A DNA stretch of 64,000 nt from Chitinophaga nivalis. GTDB lineage: Bacteria > Bacteroidota > Bacteroidia > Chitinophagales > Chitinophagaceae. Location: positions 4,198,301-4,262,300 of the forward strand of contig NZ_JAPDNR010000001.1 of assembly GCF_025989125.1 (NCBI RefSeq). Direction: 5' to 3'. The notes beneath the pieces are model-generated. The model made no database searches, was not told where the DNA came from, and saw only the letters and a program-made list of their open reading frames with translations. The translations under genes were made by a program, and so were the position numbers. This document shows, piece after piece, positions 34,367 to 42,589 of this stretch (the first letter of the stretch is position 1; each line of letters opens with the position of its first letter).

Positions 34367-35248
34367 ATGCATACAACACCTGTTAAAGGCATCATCGCCT
34401 ATCCCATTACGCCATTTGATACGAATGATAAAGTAGATATTCCCTTATTTGAACAACTGCTGGAACGTATGCTCACCGCAGGTTGTGACGGTATAGCGCC
34501 GTTAGGCAGCACCGGTGTACTGCCGTATCTGACGGACGAAGAAAAAGAAGCCATCACCGTATCGGCTATACGCCAGGTGAACGGCCGGGTGCCGGTCATT
34601 ACCGGGGTATCCTGTCTCACCACGGAAAGAACCGTCTACCATGCAAAGTTTGCAGAACAGGCAGGTACCGATGCGGTGATGATATTGCCGATGAGCTACT
34701 GGAAACTCACGGATGATGAAATCTTCCGGCATTACGAAACCGTGGCCAACGCCATTGGTATTCCTATCATGGCATACAACAATCCGGGTACCAGCGGTAT
34801 TGATATGTCGCCGGCCCTGCTGAAACGGCTGCTGACTATTCCCAACGTCACGATGATCAAAGAAAGTACCGGCGATGTGCAACGTATGCATTACCTGCGG
34901 AAAACACTGGGCGAGGAAGTGGCTTTTTACAACGGCTCCAATCCGCTGGCCCTGGGTGCTTTCGCAGCAGGCGCCAGTGGCTGGTGTACCGCCGCGCCTA
35001 ATCTGATTCCGGCACTCAACAACGCCTTGTATGGCGCCATAAAAAGTAATGACCTCGCCCTTGCGCAGTCAGCTTTCTACCGGCAGCTGCCCCTGTTGCA
35101 GTTCATTGTGGCAAAAGGATTGCCGCGGGCTATTAAAGCCGGACTCGAAATCGCAGGCGTGACCGCCGGAGAATTGCGGCGTCCTTTGGAGCCGTTAACA
35201 CCGGCAGAAACAGCGGAGTTAAAAGCCATACTGGCTGCCTGCAACTAA
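34367..35248 (+). CDS. DapA/NanA-family class I aldolase (dihydrodipicolinate synthase-like)
   Basis: A 293-residue pyruvate-dependent lyase or synthase with a TIM barrel. The Schiff-base lysine is Lys165 (TMIKESTGD) and the catalytic tyrosine Tyr137 (AYNNPGTSG). The substrate loop reads PLGSTGV (46-51), whereas true DapA has GTTGE. Loss of that glutamate suggests a different substrate than aspartate semialdehyde, as in the many catabolic members of this family. It is co-transcribed with the cupin gene under the control of the divergent MocR protein, and a terminator follows. I do not give a gene symbol because the substrate is not settled. Confidence 0.88.
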   Translation: MHTTPVKGIIAYPITPFDTNDKVDIPLFEQLLERMLTAGCDGIAPLGSTGVLPYLTDEEKEAITVSAIRQVNGRVPVITGVSCLTTERTVYHAKFAEQAGTDAVMILPMSYWKLTDDEIFRHYETVANAIGIPIMAYNNPGTSGIDMSPALLKRLLTIPNVTMIKESTGDVQRMHYLRKTLGEEVAFYNGSNPLALGAFAAGASGWCTAAPNLIPALNNALYGAIKSNDLALAQSAFYRQLPLLQFIVAKGLPRAIKAGLEIAGVTAGELRRPLEPLTPAETAELKAILAACN

Positions 35249-35253
35249 TGCTG

Positions 35254-35299
35254 TAAAAAAAGAAACGCCTCTTTCGGATCATGTCCGGAAGAGGCGTTT
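35254..35299. terminator. Terminator between convergent dapA-like and GT2 genes
   Basis: A 16-base stem with one wobble (35263-35278 and 35284-35299) has a five-base loop. On the minus strand it is followed by seven T, so it best terminates the glycosyltransferase gene but may also stop the opposite transcript. Confidence 0.75.
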
Positions 35300-35325
35300 G
35301 ATATCATGAACTGCTTTACAGCTGG

Positions 35326-36426
35326 TTACCAGATAATCAGGATCGTCAGCAATATTACAAAGAGAATAATTTTGGTAATGCGCCACCTGTTCAGGCGGAA
35401 GTGATGCGGGCGGGAAAAATCTACGTTGATGCGTTGCATAAAGGCGCGGGGCCCCTGCAACGTCAGCCCGGTTTTTAATAGTCCCCATTCCACACTGCAA
35501 CGGAGCCGCGTCATGTAATAAGCCGTAGTGAGCGTACCGTAACCTTTCAGGGAAGCCCGGATATAATTGAGCGCCATCTCAAACACCCATACCGCTGCTA
35601 CCAGTACCAGCCATTTTTGCCAGCTGAGGAAATAAATAATCAGTGGCGCCAGTACACATAACAGGACCGTGGATTCTATCGGATTGGGAAACCCGTACCA
35701 GGTATATTTCTTAAATCGTGGCAATACATGCGCGTTACCTACCCCATAGCGGACAAACCGGTCGAAGTGGGCTTTCCCGTTATTCCACCACGGATGCGTA
35801 ACCTTGGCTTCTTTCAGGCATTTGAATTTACTGTTGTGCCGGATGGAGATCTGTACCGGCAGGTCTACATCTTCTCCGCCACCGCTTTTCGGGAAAACGT
35901 CGGAGAAACGCAGTTCCTGCATGGCAGCGCGGTTATACATCATGTTGGCGGTTACCCCCCACATGTATTCATCTTTGATATTGGCAATTTTAAAGTTGGC
36001 TGTCAGGCCGGCTACATCCACGCTTTTCGTAAAGCTGCTGATGGGATCCGGAAAGTCGGTCAGGCCAATGAATCCCAGGGCCTGTTCATTTTTTGTAATC
36101 GCAGCTGTATAGGCAAACAACAGGTTGTTATCTGCCACAATATCATCATCCAGAAATAATATCCAGGCGCCATTGCCGGCATTGATACCTTTATTCCTGC
36201 TTTCTGCTGCACCCAGATTTTCCGGATTAATAAACAATTGAATCGCGCCTGCGTCGGCCAGTTGTTGGATCGCCGGGCTTACCTTCACACCGGGGTTATC
36301 CACTACAATGTAGTAGCGGAATGCCCAGTCTGCCGGTTTAGGCAGTTGAATAACGGGTAATAAATATTGTTCATCCAGCCGGAAAGATGGAATAATAATA
36401 TCAACAGATTTGGATAAATGATGCAT
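35326..36426 (-). CDS. Glycosyltransferase family 2 protein, membrane-anchored
   Basis: A 366-residue inverting glycosyltransferase of the GT-A fold. The N-terminal nucleotide-binding region begins VDIIIPSFRLDEQYLLPVI. The DxD-type metal site is FLDDDIVADN at about residue 95, followed by the acceptor part with GGGEDVDLPVQIS. Two or three hydrophobic segments between about 255 and 310, and one at the C-terminus, anchor it in the inner membrane. It transfers a sugar from a nucleotide donor to a surface glycan or lipid. No other glycan genes are next to it, so the product is unknown. Confidence 0.85.
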   Translation of the reverse strand: MHHLSKSVDIIIPSFRLDEQYLLPVIQLPKPADWAFRYYIVVDNPGVKVSPAIQQLADAGAIQLFINPENLGAAESRNKGINAGNGAWILFLDDDIVADNNLLFAYTAAITKNEQALGFIGLTDFPDPISSFTKSVDVAGLTANFKIANIKDEYMWGVTANMMYNRAAMQELRFSDVFPKSGGGEDVDLPVQISIRHNSKFKCLKEAKVTHPWWNNGKAHFDRFVRYGVGNAHVLPRFKKYTWYGFPNPIESTVLLCVLAPLIIYFLSWQKWLVLVAAVWVFEMALNYIRASLKGYGTLTTAYYMTRLRCSVEWGLLKTGLTLQGPRAFMQRINVDFSRPHHFRLNRWRITKIILFVILLTILIIW

Positions 36427-36540
36427 AAGGCGCGAAGATATATATTATCAGTAAAAGTTTTATGTTTGATAGATTATAAATCAGATAAAGGTATCATCTG
36501 ATGTTGACTTTGATCTTCAAGCTATTTACCCGGGAAATTG

Positions 36541-36548
36541 TAGTTTTG
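36541..36548 (+). promoter_or_regulatory. -7 element TAGTTTTG
   Basis: Exact TAnnTTTG match 47 bases before the start of the small unknown protein. TTTG at 36509-36512 is 28 bases upstream, too far for a standard -33. Confidence 0.4.
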
Positions 36549-36595
36549 CCCGCCGGGAATTTTTTCCGGTATAATGCTCACTAAAAAGTAAGATT

Positions 36596-36958
36596 ATGTC
36601 AGTAACGATGGATATTATCAGGGCCCTGGATCCTGCAGGGCTGGAACGGTTTAAGATCAGGCTGGATGTGCCGGTGCCACCGGAGAAGATAGGAGAAGTA
36701 TGGACCATACGGGTAGTACCATTTGAAAAAGCTGAGCCGGCACGGAAAGATTTTAATACCTTGTTTGATAATAACAAGTCTGCCCGTATATGGGTCACCG
36801 AAACAAAGGAAGAGGCGCTTGCGGTAGTAGCAGAGTTGTATCAGCATTTTGGTGCGCAGCTGGGTACTTCCTTTGATCCGGCTTTACTGAAGATAGATCA
36901 CCTGCCGGCTACAGGACGTTTTGCGATCCTCATACATGTAAAAGACGTGTGGGAGTAA
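36596..36958 (+). CDS. Small protein of unknown function
   Basis: A 120-residue soluble protein that I do not recognise. The sequence is mixed alpha/beta, without signal peptide or membrane segment. A proline-rich turn (VPVPPEKIGEVW) precedes a strand-helix pattern and the C-terminus alternates hydrophobic residues (FAILIHVKDVW). It has its own promoter-like element and lies 133 bases before the M20 gene, which has separate upstream sequence. Codon use matches its neighbours, so it looks like a real, resident gene. Confidence 0.65.
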   Translation: MSVTMDIIRALDPAGLERFKIRLDVPVPPEKIGEVWTIRVVPFEKAEPARKDFNTLFDNNKSARIWVTETKEEALAVVAELYQHFGAQLGTSFDPALLKIDHLPATGRFAILIHVKDVWE

Positions 36959-37091
36959 GGCCGATAATATAGTGGTGATACCCGTGCCGGTTGCTGTAAA
37001 AAAATGTATACTTGAGCAATAGTTCACCGTATCCTGCCTTGTAAAGCGGGTACGTTATTTTTTCATCCGGAATCTGATAAATCAAGATAAG

Positions 37092-38279
37092 ATGTTAAAA
37101 GAAAGAATCAGGCAACTGGCCCGGGAGCAACATGCTACGGCCGTCGCTCATCGCCGGCATATCCACGCCAACCCTGAGTTGTCGTACCAGGAATATGAAA
37201 CTGCTGCCTTTGTGGAAGCCAGGTTGCGCGACCTGGGTATTCCTTTTGAGCGGATGGCCAATACCGGTATTGTAGCCCTGCTGGAAGGCGCGCTGTCGCC
37301 GTCAGACCAGGTAGTGGCGCTGCGCGCCGATATGGATGCGCTGCCGATCCGGGAACTGAACAACGTACCTTATAAATCGCAGAAAGAAGGCGTCATGCAT
37401 GCCTGCGGGCATGATGTACATACGGCTTCCCTGCTGGCTACAGCAGGTATTCTGTCGCGGATGAAAGACGAATTCTCCGGTACTGTCAAGTTTATTTTTC
37501 AACCTGCGGAAGAAGTTATTCCGGGTGGCGCCAGTTTGCTGATCAAGGCAGGCGTGCTGGAAAACCCGCGGCCCCACCATATTTTAGGGCAGCATGTGAT
37601 GCCGGAAATGCCCGCCGGCAAGGTCGGCTTCCGCTTGGGCCGGTACATGGCGAGCAACGATGAAATTACCATGGTGATCAAAGGGAAAGGCGGGCATGGC
37701 GCGATGCCGCACCTGGGCATCGATCCGGTGCTGATTGCCTGCCATACTGTGATAGCCCTGCAGCAGATAGTAAGCCGTCGTGCCAGTCCGTTGTTACCGA
37801 CGGTATTATCTTTCGGAAAGATGATTGCCAATGGCGCCGCCAATGTTATTCCGGATGAAGTCCGGCTGGAAGGTACCTTCCGCTCCCTGGATGAAACCTG
37901 GCGTACTGCTGCGCATGAGAAGATCAAAAAGATGGCAGTGTCGATAGCAGAGAGCATGGAAGGTACCTGTGATATTACCATTGAAAGAGGCTATCCGGTA
38001 TTGATCAACGATGATCATTTAACAGCCGCCAGCCGCGAACATGCCATTGCATTTTTAGGGGCCGACAATGTACTGGATCTGGATATCTGGATGGCAGCAG
38101 AAGATTTTGCTTCCTACTCACAGCAGGCCGTGGCCTGTTTCTATCGCCTTGGGGTACGCAATGAAGATAACGGTATCACCTCCGGTTTGCATACCGCTAC
38201 CTTCGATGCAGATGAAAGTGCCCTGGAAACCGGCGCAGGACTCATGACCTATCTGGCATTGAAAACCCTGGGCCATTAA
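37092..38279 (+). CDS. M20-family amidohydrolase (hippurate hydrolase/N-acyl-amino-acid deacylase type)
   Basis: A 395-residue dinuclear metal hydrolase of the M20D group. It has RADMDALPI at 78-86, the metal motif HACGHDVHTA at 103-112 (Cys105 and His107 region), FQPAEEVIPGG with the catalytic glutamate at about 138, and a dimerisation lid (about 185-295) with GKGGHGAMPHLGIDP. It removes an acyl group from an N-acylated amino acid or similar amide in the cytoplasm, as it has no signal peptide. It is a single gene between the small unknown protein and a convergent MFS gene that ends 11 bases away. Confidence 0.9.
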   Translation: MLKERIRQLAREQHATAVAHRRHIHANPELSYQEYETAAFVEARLRDLGIPFERMANTGIVALLEGALSPSDQVVALRADMDALPIRELNNVPYKSQKEGVMHACGHDVHTASLLATAGILSRMKDEFSGTVKFIFQPAEEVIPGGASLLIKAGVLENPRPHHILGQHVMPEMPAGKVGFRLGRYMASNDEITMVIKGKGGHGAMPHLGIDPVLIACHTVIALQQIVSRRASPLLPTVLSFGKMIANGAANVIPDEVRLEGTFRSLDETWRTAAHEKIKKMAVSIAESMEGTCDITIERGYPVLINDDHLTAASREHAIAFLGADNVLDLDIWMAAEDFASYSQQAVACFYRLGVRNEDNGITSGLHTATFDADESALETGAGLMTYLALKTLGH

Positions 38280-38289
38280 GCCTTTAGGC

Positions 38290-39825
38290 CTAGTGGTCCA
38301 GCAGCACAACGGTTGCTGCAGACTTTTTCCGGGATACCATCAGTAATACCGGTAATGCCAGCAGAAAAATAAGTCCCACCAATAAATAGGCATCATTAAA
38401 ACTCAGCAGGTTGGTTTGCCGGACCACAGTGCGATCCAGCAAAGCCAGCGCCTTCTGCTGCGCTGCGGAGGAAGTGGCGCCCTTTCCTGTAAAATAACGG
38501 CTGTAGGCACTGATACGCTGCGTTACCAGCGGGTTATGGATATCGAGATCTGATACCAGGTTCATACGATGCAGCGCATTGCGTTTGGCGAGATAGGTAT
38601 TCACGAGGGCAATCCCAAAAGAACCGCCCAGTTGCCGCATCATATTATTGAGCGCAGCTCCCTGTCCGATATCTGCCGGCGGCAGCGACGATACCGCGAG
38701 GGTGGTGAGGGGTACCGTGAGCAGGGCCAGGCCTACACCCCGCCAGATCAGTGATACCGATATATCGCTGGCAGTGGCGTCGAGGGTGAGGGCAGCCATC
38801 TGCCAGTTGAAGCCGATGAAAAGCAGCATGCCTACCACAATGAGCACCAGCGGAGAAATGCCGCGTTGCAGCAACTTCGCCGAGATGATTAATCCCAGTA
38901 CTGCCAGGCAGGCCCCCGGTAATAGCAGCATCCCTGTTTGCAACGGAGAGAACTGTAATAACCGCTGGGCAAATACCGGTGTCAGAAAAACAGAGCTGAA
39001 CATCCCCACGCCGGAAATGAACGTCAGCACGGCCGCAATGCTCAGGTTGCGGCTTTTGAGTACCCGCAGATTCACCACCGGATATTGAATCCGTAGTTCC
39101 CACCAGATGAAAAGGGTGATGCCCAGTACCGCCAGGGCAGAGAGCCAGATAATGTAGCCGGCTTCAAACCAGTCATCCGTTTCTCCTCTTTCCAATACGA
39201 TCTGTAAGGCGCTGACGCCTACTGCCAGCAGCAGTATCCCGATCCGGTCGATGGTGCCGCGGGGTGGGCGTTGTGCCGGTTCTTCCAGCAGGGCGGCGCA
39301 GATGAAAGCTACCAGGATACCGATCGGTACATTGATGTAGAAGATCCAGGGCCAGGAGAAGTATTCGGTGATATACCCGCCGAGGGTAGGCCCGATAGTG
39401 GGGCCGATAAATACGCCGATGCCGAACAAGGCGCTGGCAGCATGTTGTTTGTCTTTGGGGAACTGTTCAAATACAATTACCTGTGATACCGATAAGAGGG
39501 CGCCACCGCCGAGGCCCTGTATGAACCGGAAAATCACCAGCGTCCAGATGTTGGTGGCTTGTCCGCATAGCAGGGAAAAGAGGGTGAAGATCACGACTGA
39601 TCCAATGTAGTAGTTGCGTCTGCCCAGGGCTGCTGCCAGGTAGCTGGTCATGGGAATGATGATCACATTGGCGATGGCATAGGCGGTGATGACCCAGGAG
39701 CAGTCTTCCAGGGTGGCGCCCAGGTTGCCGCTCATGTGGGAGAGGGCTACGTTTACGATGGAGGTATCTATCAGCTCCATGATGGCAGCCGTGATCACCG
39801 TGATGATCAGTAATGCTCGTTTCAT
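38290..39825 (-). CDS. DHA2-type MFS drug exporter (EmrB/QacA family)
   Basis: A 511-residue exporter with fourteen predicted membrane helices. The DHA2 marks are visible: MELIDTSIVNVALSHMSGNLG in helix 1, WVITAYAIANVIIIPMTSYLAAALGRR in motif A, and FIGPTIGPTLGGYITEYFSWPWIFYINVPIG in motif C, the antiporter motif. It pumps hydrophobic compounds out in exchange for protons. It is the last of three leftward genes (TetR, SDR, MFS), each preceded by the same palindrome, so expression should be released when the TetR protein binds its ligand. The usual EmrA-type adaptor is not present nearby. Confidence 0.92.
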   Translation of the reverse strand: MKRALLIITVITAAIMELIDTSIVNVALSHMSGNLGATLEDCSWVITAYAIANVIIIPMTSYLAAALGRRNYYIGSVVIFTLFSLLCGQATNIWTLVIFRFIQGLGGGALLSVSQVIVFEQFPKDKQHAASALFGIGVFIGPTIGPTLGGYITEYFSWPWIFYINVPIGILVAFICAALLEEPAQRPPRGTIDRIGILLLAVGVSALQIVLERGETDDWFEAGYIIWLSALAVLGITLFIWWELRIQYPVVNLRVLKSRNLSIAAVLTFISGVGMFSSVFLTPVFAQRLLQFSPLQTGMLLLPGACLAVLGLIISAKLLQRGISPLVLIVVGMLLFIGFNWQMAALTLDATASDISVSLIWRGVGLALLTVPLTTLAVSSLPPADIGQGAALNNMMRQLGGSFGIALVNTYLAKRNALHRMNLVSDLDIHNPLVTQRISAYSRYFTGKGATSSAAQQKALALLDRTVVRQTNLLSFNDAYLLVGLIFLLALPVLLMVSRKKSAATVVLLDH

Positions 39826-39836
39826 ATGTTTGATTT

Positions 39837-39856
39837 AATATACCATTTGGTATATT
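39837..39856. promoter_or_regulatory. TetR operator before the MFS gene
   Basis: AATATACCATTTGGTATATT is a perfect 9+2+9 inverted repeat located 12 bases before the MFS start codon. Near-identical sites precede the SDR and TetR genes (40636-40655 and 41281-41300). Confidence 0.85.
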
Positions 39857-39877
39857 TTAGGATAAAGTTTTTTGCGC

Positions 39878-40618
39878 TTATGCGGGGTTCATCGCCCGCA
39901 GGGCATCCGCCGGAGAGGTACGTAACAGTTCATAGAGTTGAGCGGTAGCGCCTACATGAATCTCATAGATATCCTGGCCGAGGGCTTCCAGCAAAGCGTC
40001 GGCGACTGCTTCCGGCGGGATTCCTTTGCTGCCGCCTATTTCCCGGGAGAAGTCGGTGTTGACGAGGGGCGGCATCAGTTCAAATACCCGGATGTTGCCT
40101 GTGGCGGCCAGGGTAAGGCGGAGTGACTGCGTATAGGAGCGCAGGGCGGCCTTGCTGGCGGTATAGGTGGGTATTTTGTAGCTGGGTACCAGGGCGCCGA
40201 TAGAGGTCACGTTAACGATGGCGGCATCGGGTTGCGTATGGAGTAAGGGTAATAGTTTTTCGGTAAGACTGATCACCGACAGGTAGTTGGTGAGTATTTC
40301 ATCGGCAGCCTTTTCAAAGGCGTCTGCTTTTGAAGACAATTGGTAAGCTATGGCTTTACCTGCATTGTTAATCAGTATGTTAGTATTTGGATAGGATGTG
40401 TGTAATAATTGTACCAGCCGGTCTACATCCTTCTCTTTGGTGACATCACATACTACCGGCGTCACGTTTTCCAGGCCGGCTGCTGCCGCTTTTAGCCGCT
40501 CCGGATCCCGCCCGGTGATGATCACATGATTGTTGTGCTGTGATAATAAACGGGCGATGGCCAATCCGATACCGGCACTGCCGCCGGTGATCAATACTGT
40601 GTTATGTGTTGTTTGCAT
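39878..40618 (-). CDS. Short-chain dehydrogenase/reductase
   Basis: A 246-residue NAD(P)-dependent oxidoreductase with a classical SDR layout. The nucleotide site is TGGSAGIG at 11-18, the NAG-like strand ends in ILINNAGKA, and the active site has Ser in NVTSIGAL and the YTASK tetrad. The basic residue in GRDPERL after strand 2 suggests NADP preference. The ATG at 40618 follows directly after the operator palindrome, and the extra upstream codons of the open frame run through it. It sits between the TetR gene and the MFS gene and probably reduces a carbonyl compound related to the exporter's substrate. Confidence 0.9.
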   Translation of the reverse strand: MQTTHNTVLITGGSAGIGLAIARLLSQHNNHVIITGRDPERLKAAAAGLENVTPVVCDVTKEKDVDRLVQLLHTSYPNTNILINNAGKAIAYQLSSKADAFEKAADEILTNYLSVISLTEKLLPLLHTQPDAAIVNVTSIGALVPSYKIPTYTASKAALRSYTQSLRLTLAATGNIRVFELMPPLVNTDFSREIGGSKGIPPEAVADALLEALGQDIYEIHVGATAQLYELLRTSPADALRAMNPA

Positions 40619-40635
40619 ATGTAACGGTATTAATA

Positions 40636-40655
40636 AATATACCGATTGGTATATT
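40636..40655. promoter_or_regulatory. TetR operator before the SDR gene
   Basis: AATATACCGATTGGTATATT differs from the perfect palindrome before the MFS gene in two central bases and keeps both AATATACC and GGTATATT arms. It lies 17 bases before the SDR start codon. Confidence 0.85.
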
Positions 40656-40671
40656 TGCAGGTAAAAAAATA

Positions 40672-41256
40672 TCAAAGTCTTGCTATCAGTTTTTCGACAG
40701 ACTGGAGGATGGTCTTTTTATATTGTAGTTTGCCGGTCAGCTTGGAAATCATGATGGCGCCTTCTATCAGGGCAATCATCGTAACGGCTGCCTGTTCCGG
40801 ATCGGTATGGGCATGAAACTCCCGGGTAGTAATTCCTTTGCTGATAATCGCGGCGATGGCATCTTTCCAGGTATGAAAAGCATCGCTGGCTTTTTGTTTC
40901 AGCGACGGGTGGGTATCATCTGCTTCCACAGCGGTATTAAGAATCGGGCATCCTCCTGCCGGAAACGGGTATTTCAGAAACTGGTCATACACTTTCACAT
41001 AGGCCAGCAGTTTGTTTTTGCAGGTGGTTTCCCGGGATACTTCCTGTCTGATCAGTTGTTGTACCTGCTGCATGTTGTAGTCAAAGGAGGCCATGGCCAC
41101 TTCGTCTTTGTTGGCAAAGTTCCCGTAAATGCTGCCTTTGGTCAGTCCGGTCGCATTGGTCATATCATTCAAAGACGTACCGGTATAGCCCTTCTCATTG
41201 AAGATAGGAGCGGTTTTCTCCACAATAAACTGCCGCGTTTTCTCTGCTTTGTTCAT
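40672..41256 (-). CDS. TetR-family transcriptional regulator
   Basis: A 194-residue repressor. The N-terminal helix-turn-helix (about 10-55) reads GYTGTSLNDMTNATGLTKGSIYGNFANKDEVAMASF, close to the TetR consensus. The C-terminal part matches the YcdC/AcrR-type ligand domain that often follows it in Bacteroidota (FPAGGCPILNTAVEADDTHP). Its own promoter carries the same palindrome, so it is probably autoregulated. Its predicted targets are itself and the two genes that follow. The inducing ligand is unknown and may be the substrate of the SDR enzyme or the MFS pump. Confidence 0.92.
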   Translation of the reverse strand: MNKAEKTRQFIVEKTAPIFNEKGYTGTSLNDMTNATGLTKGSIYGNFANKDEVAMASFDYNMQQVQQLIRQEVSRETTCKNKLLAYVKVYDQFLKYPFPAGGCPILNTAVEADDTHPSLKQKASDAFHTWKDAIAAIISKGITTREFHAHTDPEQAAVTMIALIEGAIMISKLTGKLQYKKTILQSVEKLIARL

Positions 41257-41276
41257 GATCGATCCTTTTGCGGATA

Positions 41277-41300
41277 CAAAAATATACCATTTGGTATTAT
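41277..41300 (-). promoter_or_regulatory. TetR operator overlapping the tetR -7 element
   Basis: AATATACCATTTGGTATTAT (41281-41300) matches the operators before SDR and MFS apart from the outermost bases. On the minus strand TATTTTTG (41284-41277) is an exact -7 match that overlaps the operator end and lies 20 bases before the TetR start. Binding would block it. Confidence 0.8.
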
Positions 41301-41504
41301 TTGAGAAATATTTTTTCCGAAGAAGATATAACCTTTATATATGGGAGGAGAGATGGGTTATTATATATGGCATGGCAGTGCAGGCGTTTAAAGAAAAACT
41401 TTAAAGCCTGCTGTTGATATCAGTTGTTGTATATACTTTTCCAAAGTATATTTTAAATATCTCTTTAATCATCAAATCTGTTTTATACAGACATCATTAA
41501 AAAA

Positions 41505-41545
41505 TAAAACAGGTATCTCACTATAAAAATGAGATACCTGTTTTA
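41505..41545 (-). terminator. Intrinsic terminator directly 3' of the tRNA-like sequence
   Basis: A perfect 16-base stem (41505-41520 with 41530-41545) and nine-base loop are followed on the minus strand by a T-rich tail. It begins two bases after the end of the tRNA-like 3' domain. Confidence 0.75.
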
Positions 41546-41547
41546 TA

Positions 41548-41650
41548 TGGTACCGGGTGAAGGATTCGAACCTTCAGAAACTTTACTCCCTTTATCTAAA
41601 CAGTTTTCATACCACCAATGCGCCTAAAGGTTTGGCCATATTAACCCAGC
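41548..41650 (-). ncRNA. tRNA-like element with T-arm, acceptor stem and CCA, not a normal cloverleaf
   Basis: On the minus strand the 3' end has a perfect T-arm (GAAGG-TTCGAAT-CCTTC), acceptor strand ACCCGGT, discriminator A and CCA. GCTGGGT at 41650-41644 can pair with the acceptor strand with two wobble pairs. The resulting RNA would be 103 bases, too long for an ordinary tRNA, and I find no proper anticodon arm. An ATGGCC/GGCGCAT stem and a GAAAACT/AGTTTC stem fill the middle. A terminator follows at once, so it is probably transcribed. The tRNA-Lys of this window does not encode CCA. It could be a decayed tRNA, an integration scar or a tRNA-like small RNA. Confidence 0.45.
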
Positions 41651-42013
41651 AGAAGGAGTAACGTCCCCATTAGTGTTAGTTAATGATTCTCGATCTTTAG
41701 TTATTCGTATGGGCGTTAGGGCCAGCTCATCATAATGATCTATTGTTGTAGAGATGGTAATGATATCGGTGACTATACCTCTCTTAATGATATAACGACA
41801 TCAAACTGTTACTGGTAACATCCAAAAGCGATGATGAAAACGGGAGTGAATCGCATTTCTCAGGTTGTCTATCTGCTAATGCTTTTCCTGAAATACCGGT
41901 TAGCTTTCTGTAACAGCAAGTTTCTATTTATTTTTTGTCCTATCGTTTTACTGCTGACATAGGGTTGTCACTTCGCCTTTTTTACTTTGTACCAACAACA
42001 AAAAATAACGATT

Positions 42014-42508
42014 ATGTCTGCTACTATTCAAGCACTGCTGAATGAGATGGAAGAGGAATCCATCACCACCCGAAAAATGCTGCAACGTGTGCCACAAGAC
42101 CGCTACGACTGGCAGCCGCACCCAAAAAGCATGACGATATTACGGCTGGCTACACACGTGGCGGAACTGCCGGGCTGGATCACCATGGGGTTAACTACTT
42201 CAGAGCTGGACTTTGCCAAATACGACTATAAGCCGGAACCACTGAAAGATAATGAGGCACTCCTGGCATTTTTTGAAACCACCCTGCAAACCGCGCAACA
42301 GCAGCTGGCACAGGCACAGGAAAATCAATTGGATGAACCGTGGGTGTTGCGGAACGGAGATATCATTATCCGGAACTATACCAAAGCAAGTGTAATCAGG
42401 ATGATCTATAGTCAGATTGTACATCACCGGGCACAGTTAGGCGTATACCTGCGTTTACTGGATATTCCCATTCCAGGTAGCTATGGTCCCAGCGCAGATG
42501 AACAATAA
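42014..42508 (+). CDS. DinB-family protein (DinB/bacillithiol-transferase fold)
   Basis: A 164-residue four-helix protein of the DinB superfamily. Three spaced histidines that form a metal site in this fold are visible: one in LRLATHVAELPGW (about 48), and the pair in YSQIVHHRAQLGVYLRL (about 137-138). The N-terminus (ALLNEMEEESITTRKMLQRVPQDRYDWQPH) is typical. The start is the ATG at 42014, not the TTG further up. Members act as thiol transferases or metal-dependent hydrolases on small molecules, and the particular activity is unknown. It converges with the SRPBCC gene on the other strand. Confidence 0.88.
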   Translation: MSATIQALLNEMEEESITTRKMLQRVPQDRYDWQPHPKSMTILRLATHVAELPGWITMGLTTSELDFAKYDYKPEPLKDNEALLAFFETTLQTAQQQLAQAQENQLDEPWVLRNGDIIIRNYTKASVIRMIYSQIVHHRAQLGVYLRLLDIPIPGSYGPSADEQ

Positions 42509-42589
42509 TTCCTTTTGTATGGCTACAGCAACGTAGATGATTTAACAGTACGTTTCCTTTGTACGGGCACAGGGGAAGCGTACTGTTTG

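Larger units (their letters stand above)
41301..42013. other. Gene-poor region around the tRNA-like element
   Basis: No protein gene is supported. The region holds a tRNA-like 3' domain (41548-41650) with a terminator, and a short hairpin TTTAAAG/CTTTAAA near 41390. The stretch 41660-41980 is AT-rich and I see nothing else in it. A TTACTTTG element near 41982 may serve the DinB gene. Confidence 0.4.

Noticed and set aside
41505..41990. tmRNA (ssrA) as explanation for the tRNA-like end
   Set aside because: The acceptor is not alanine-type (no G3-U70 with GGGGC start), and no tag reading frame ending in ALAA is found in the 400 bases upstream on that strand.
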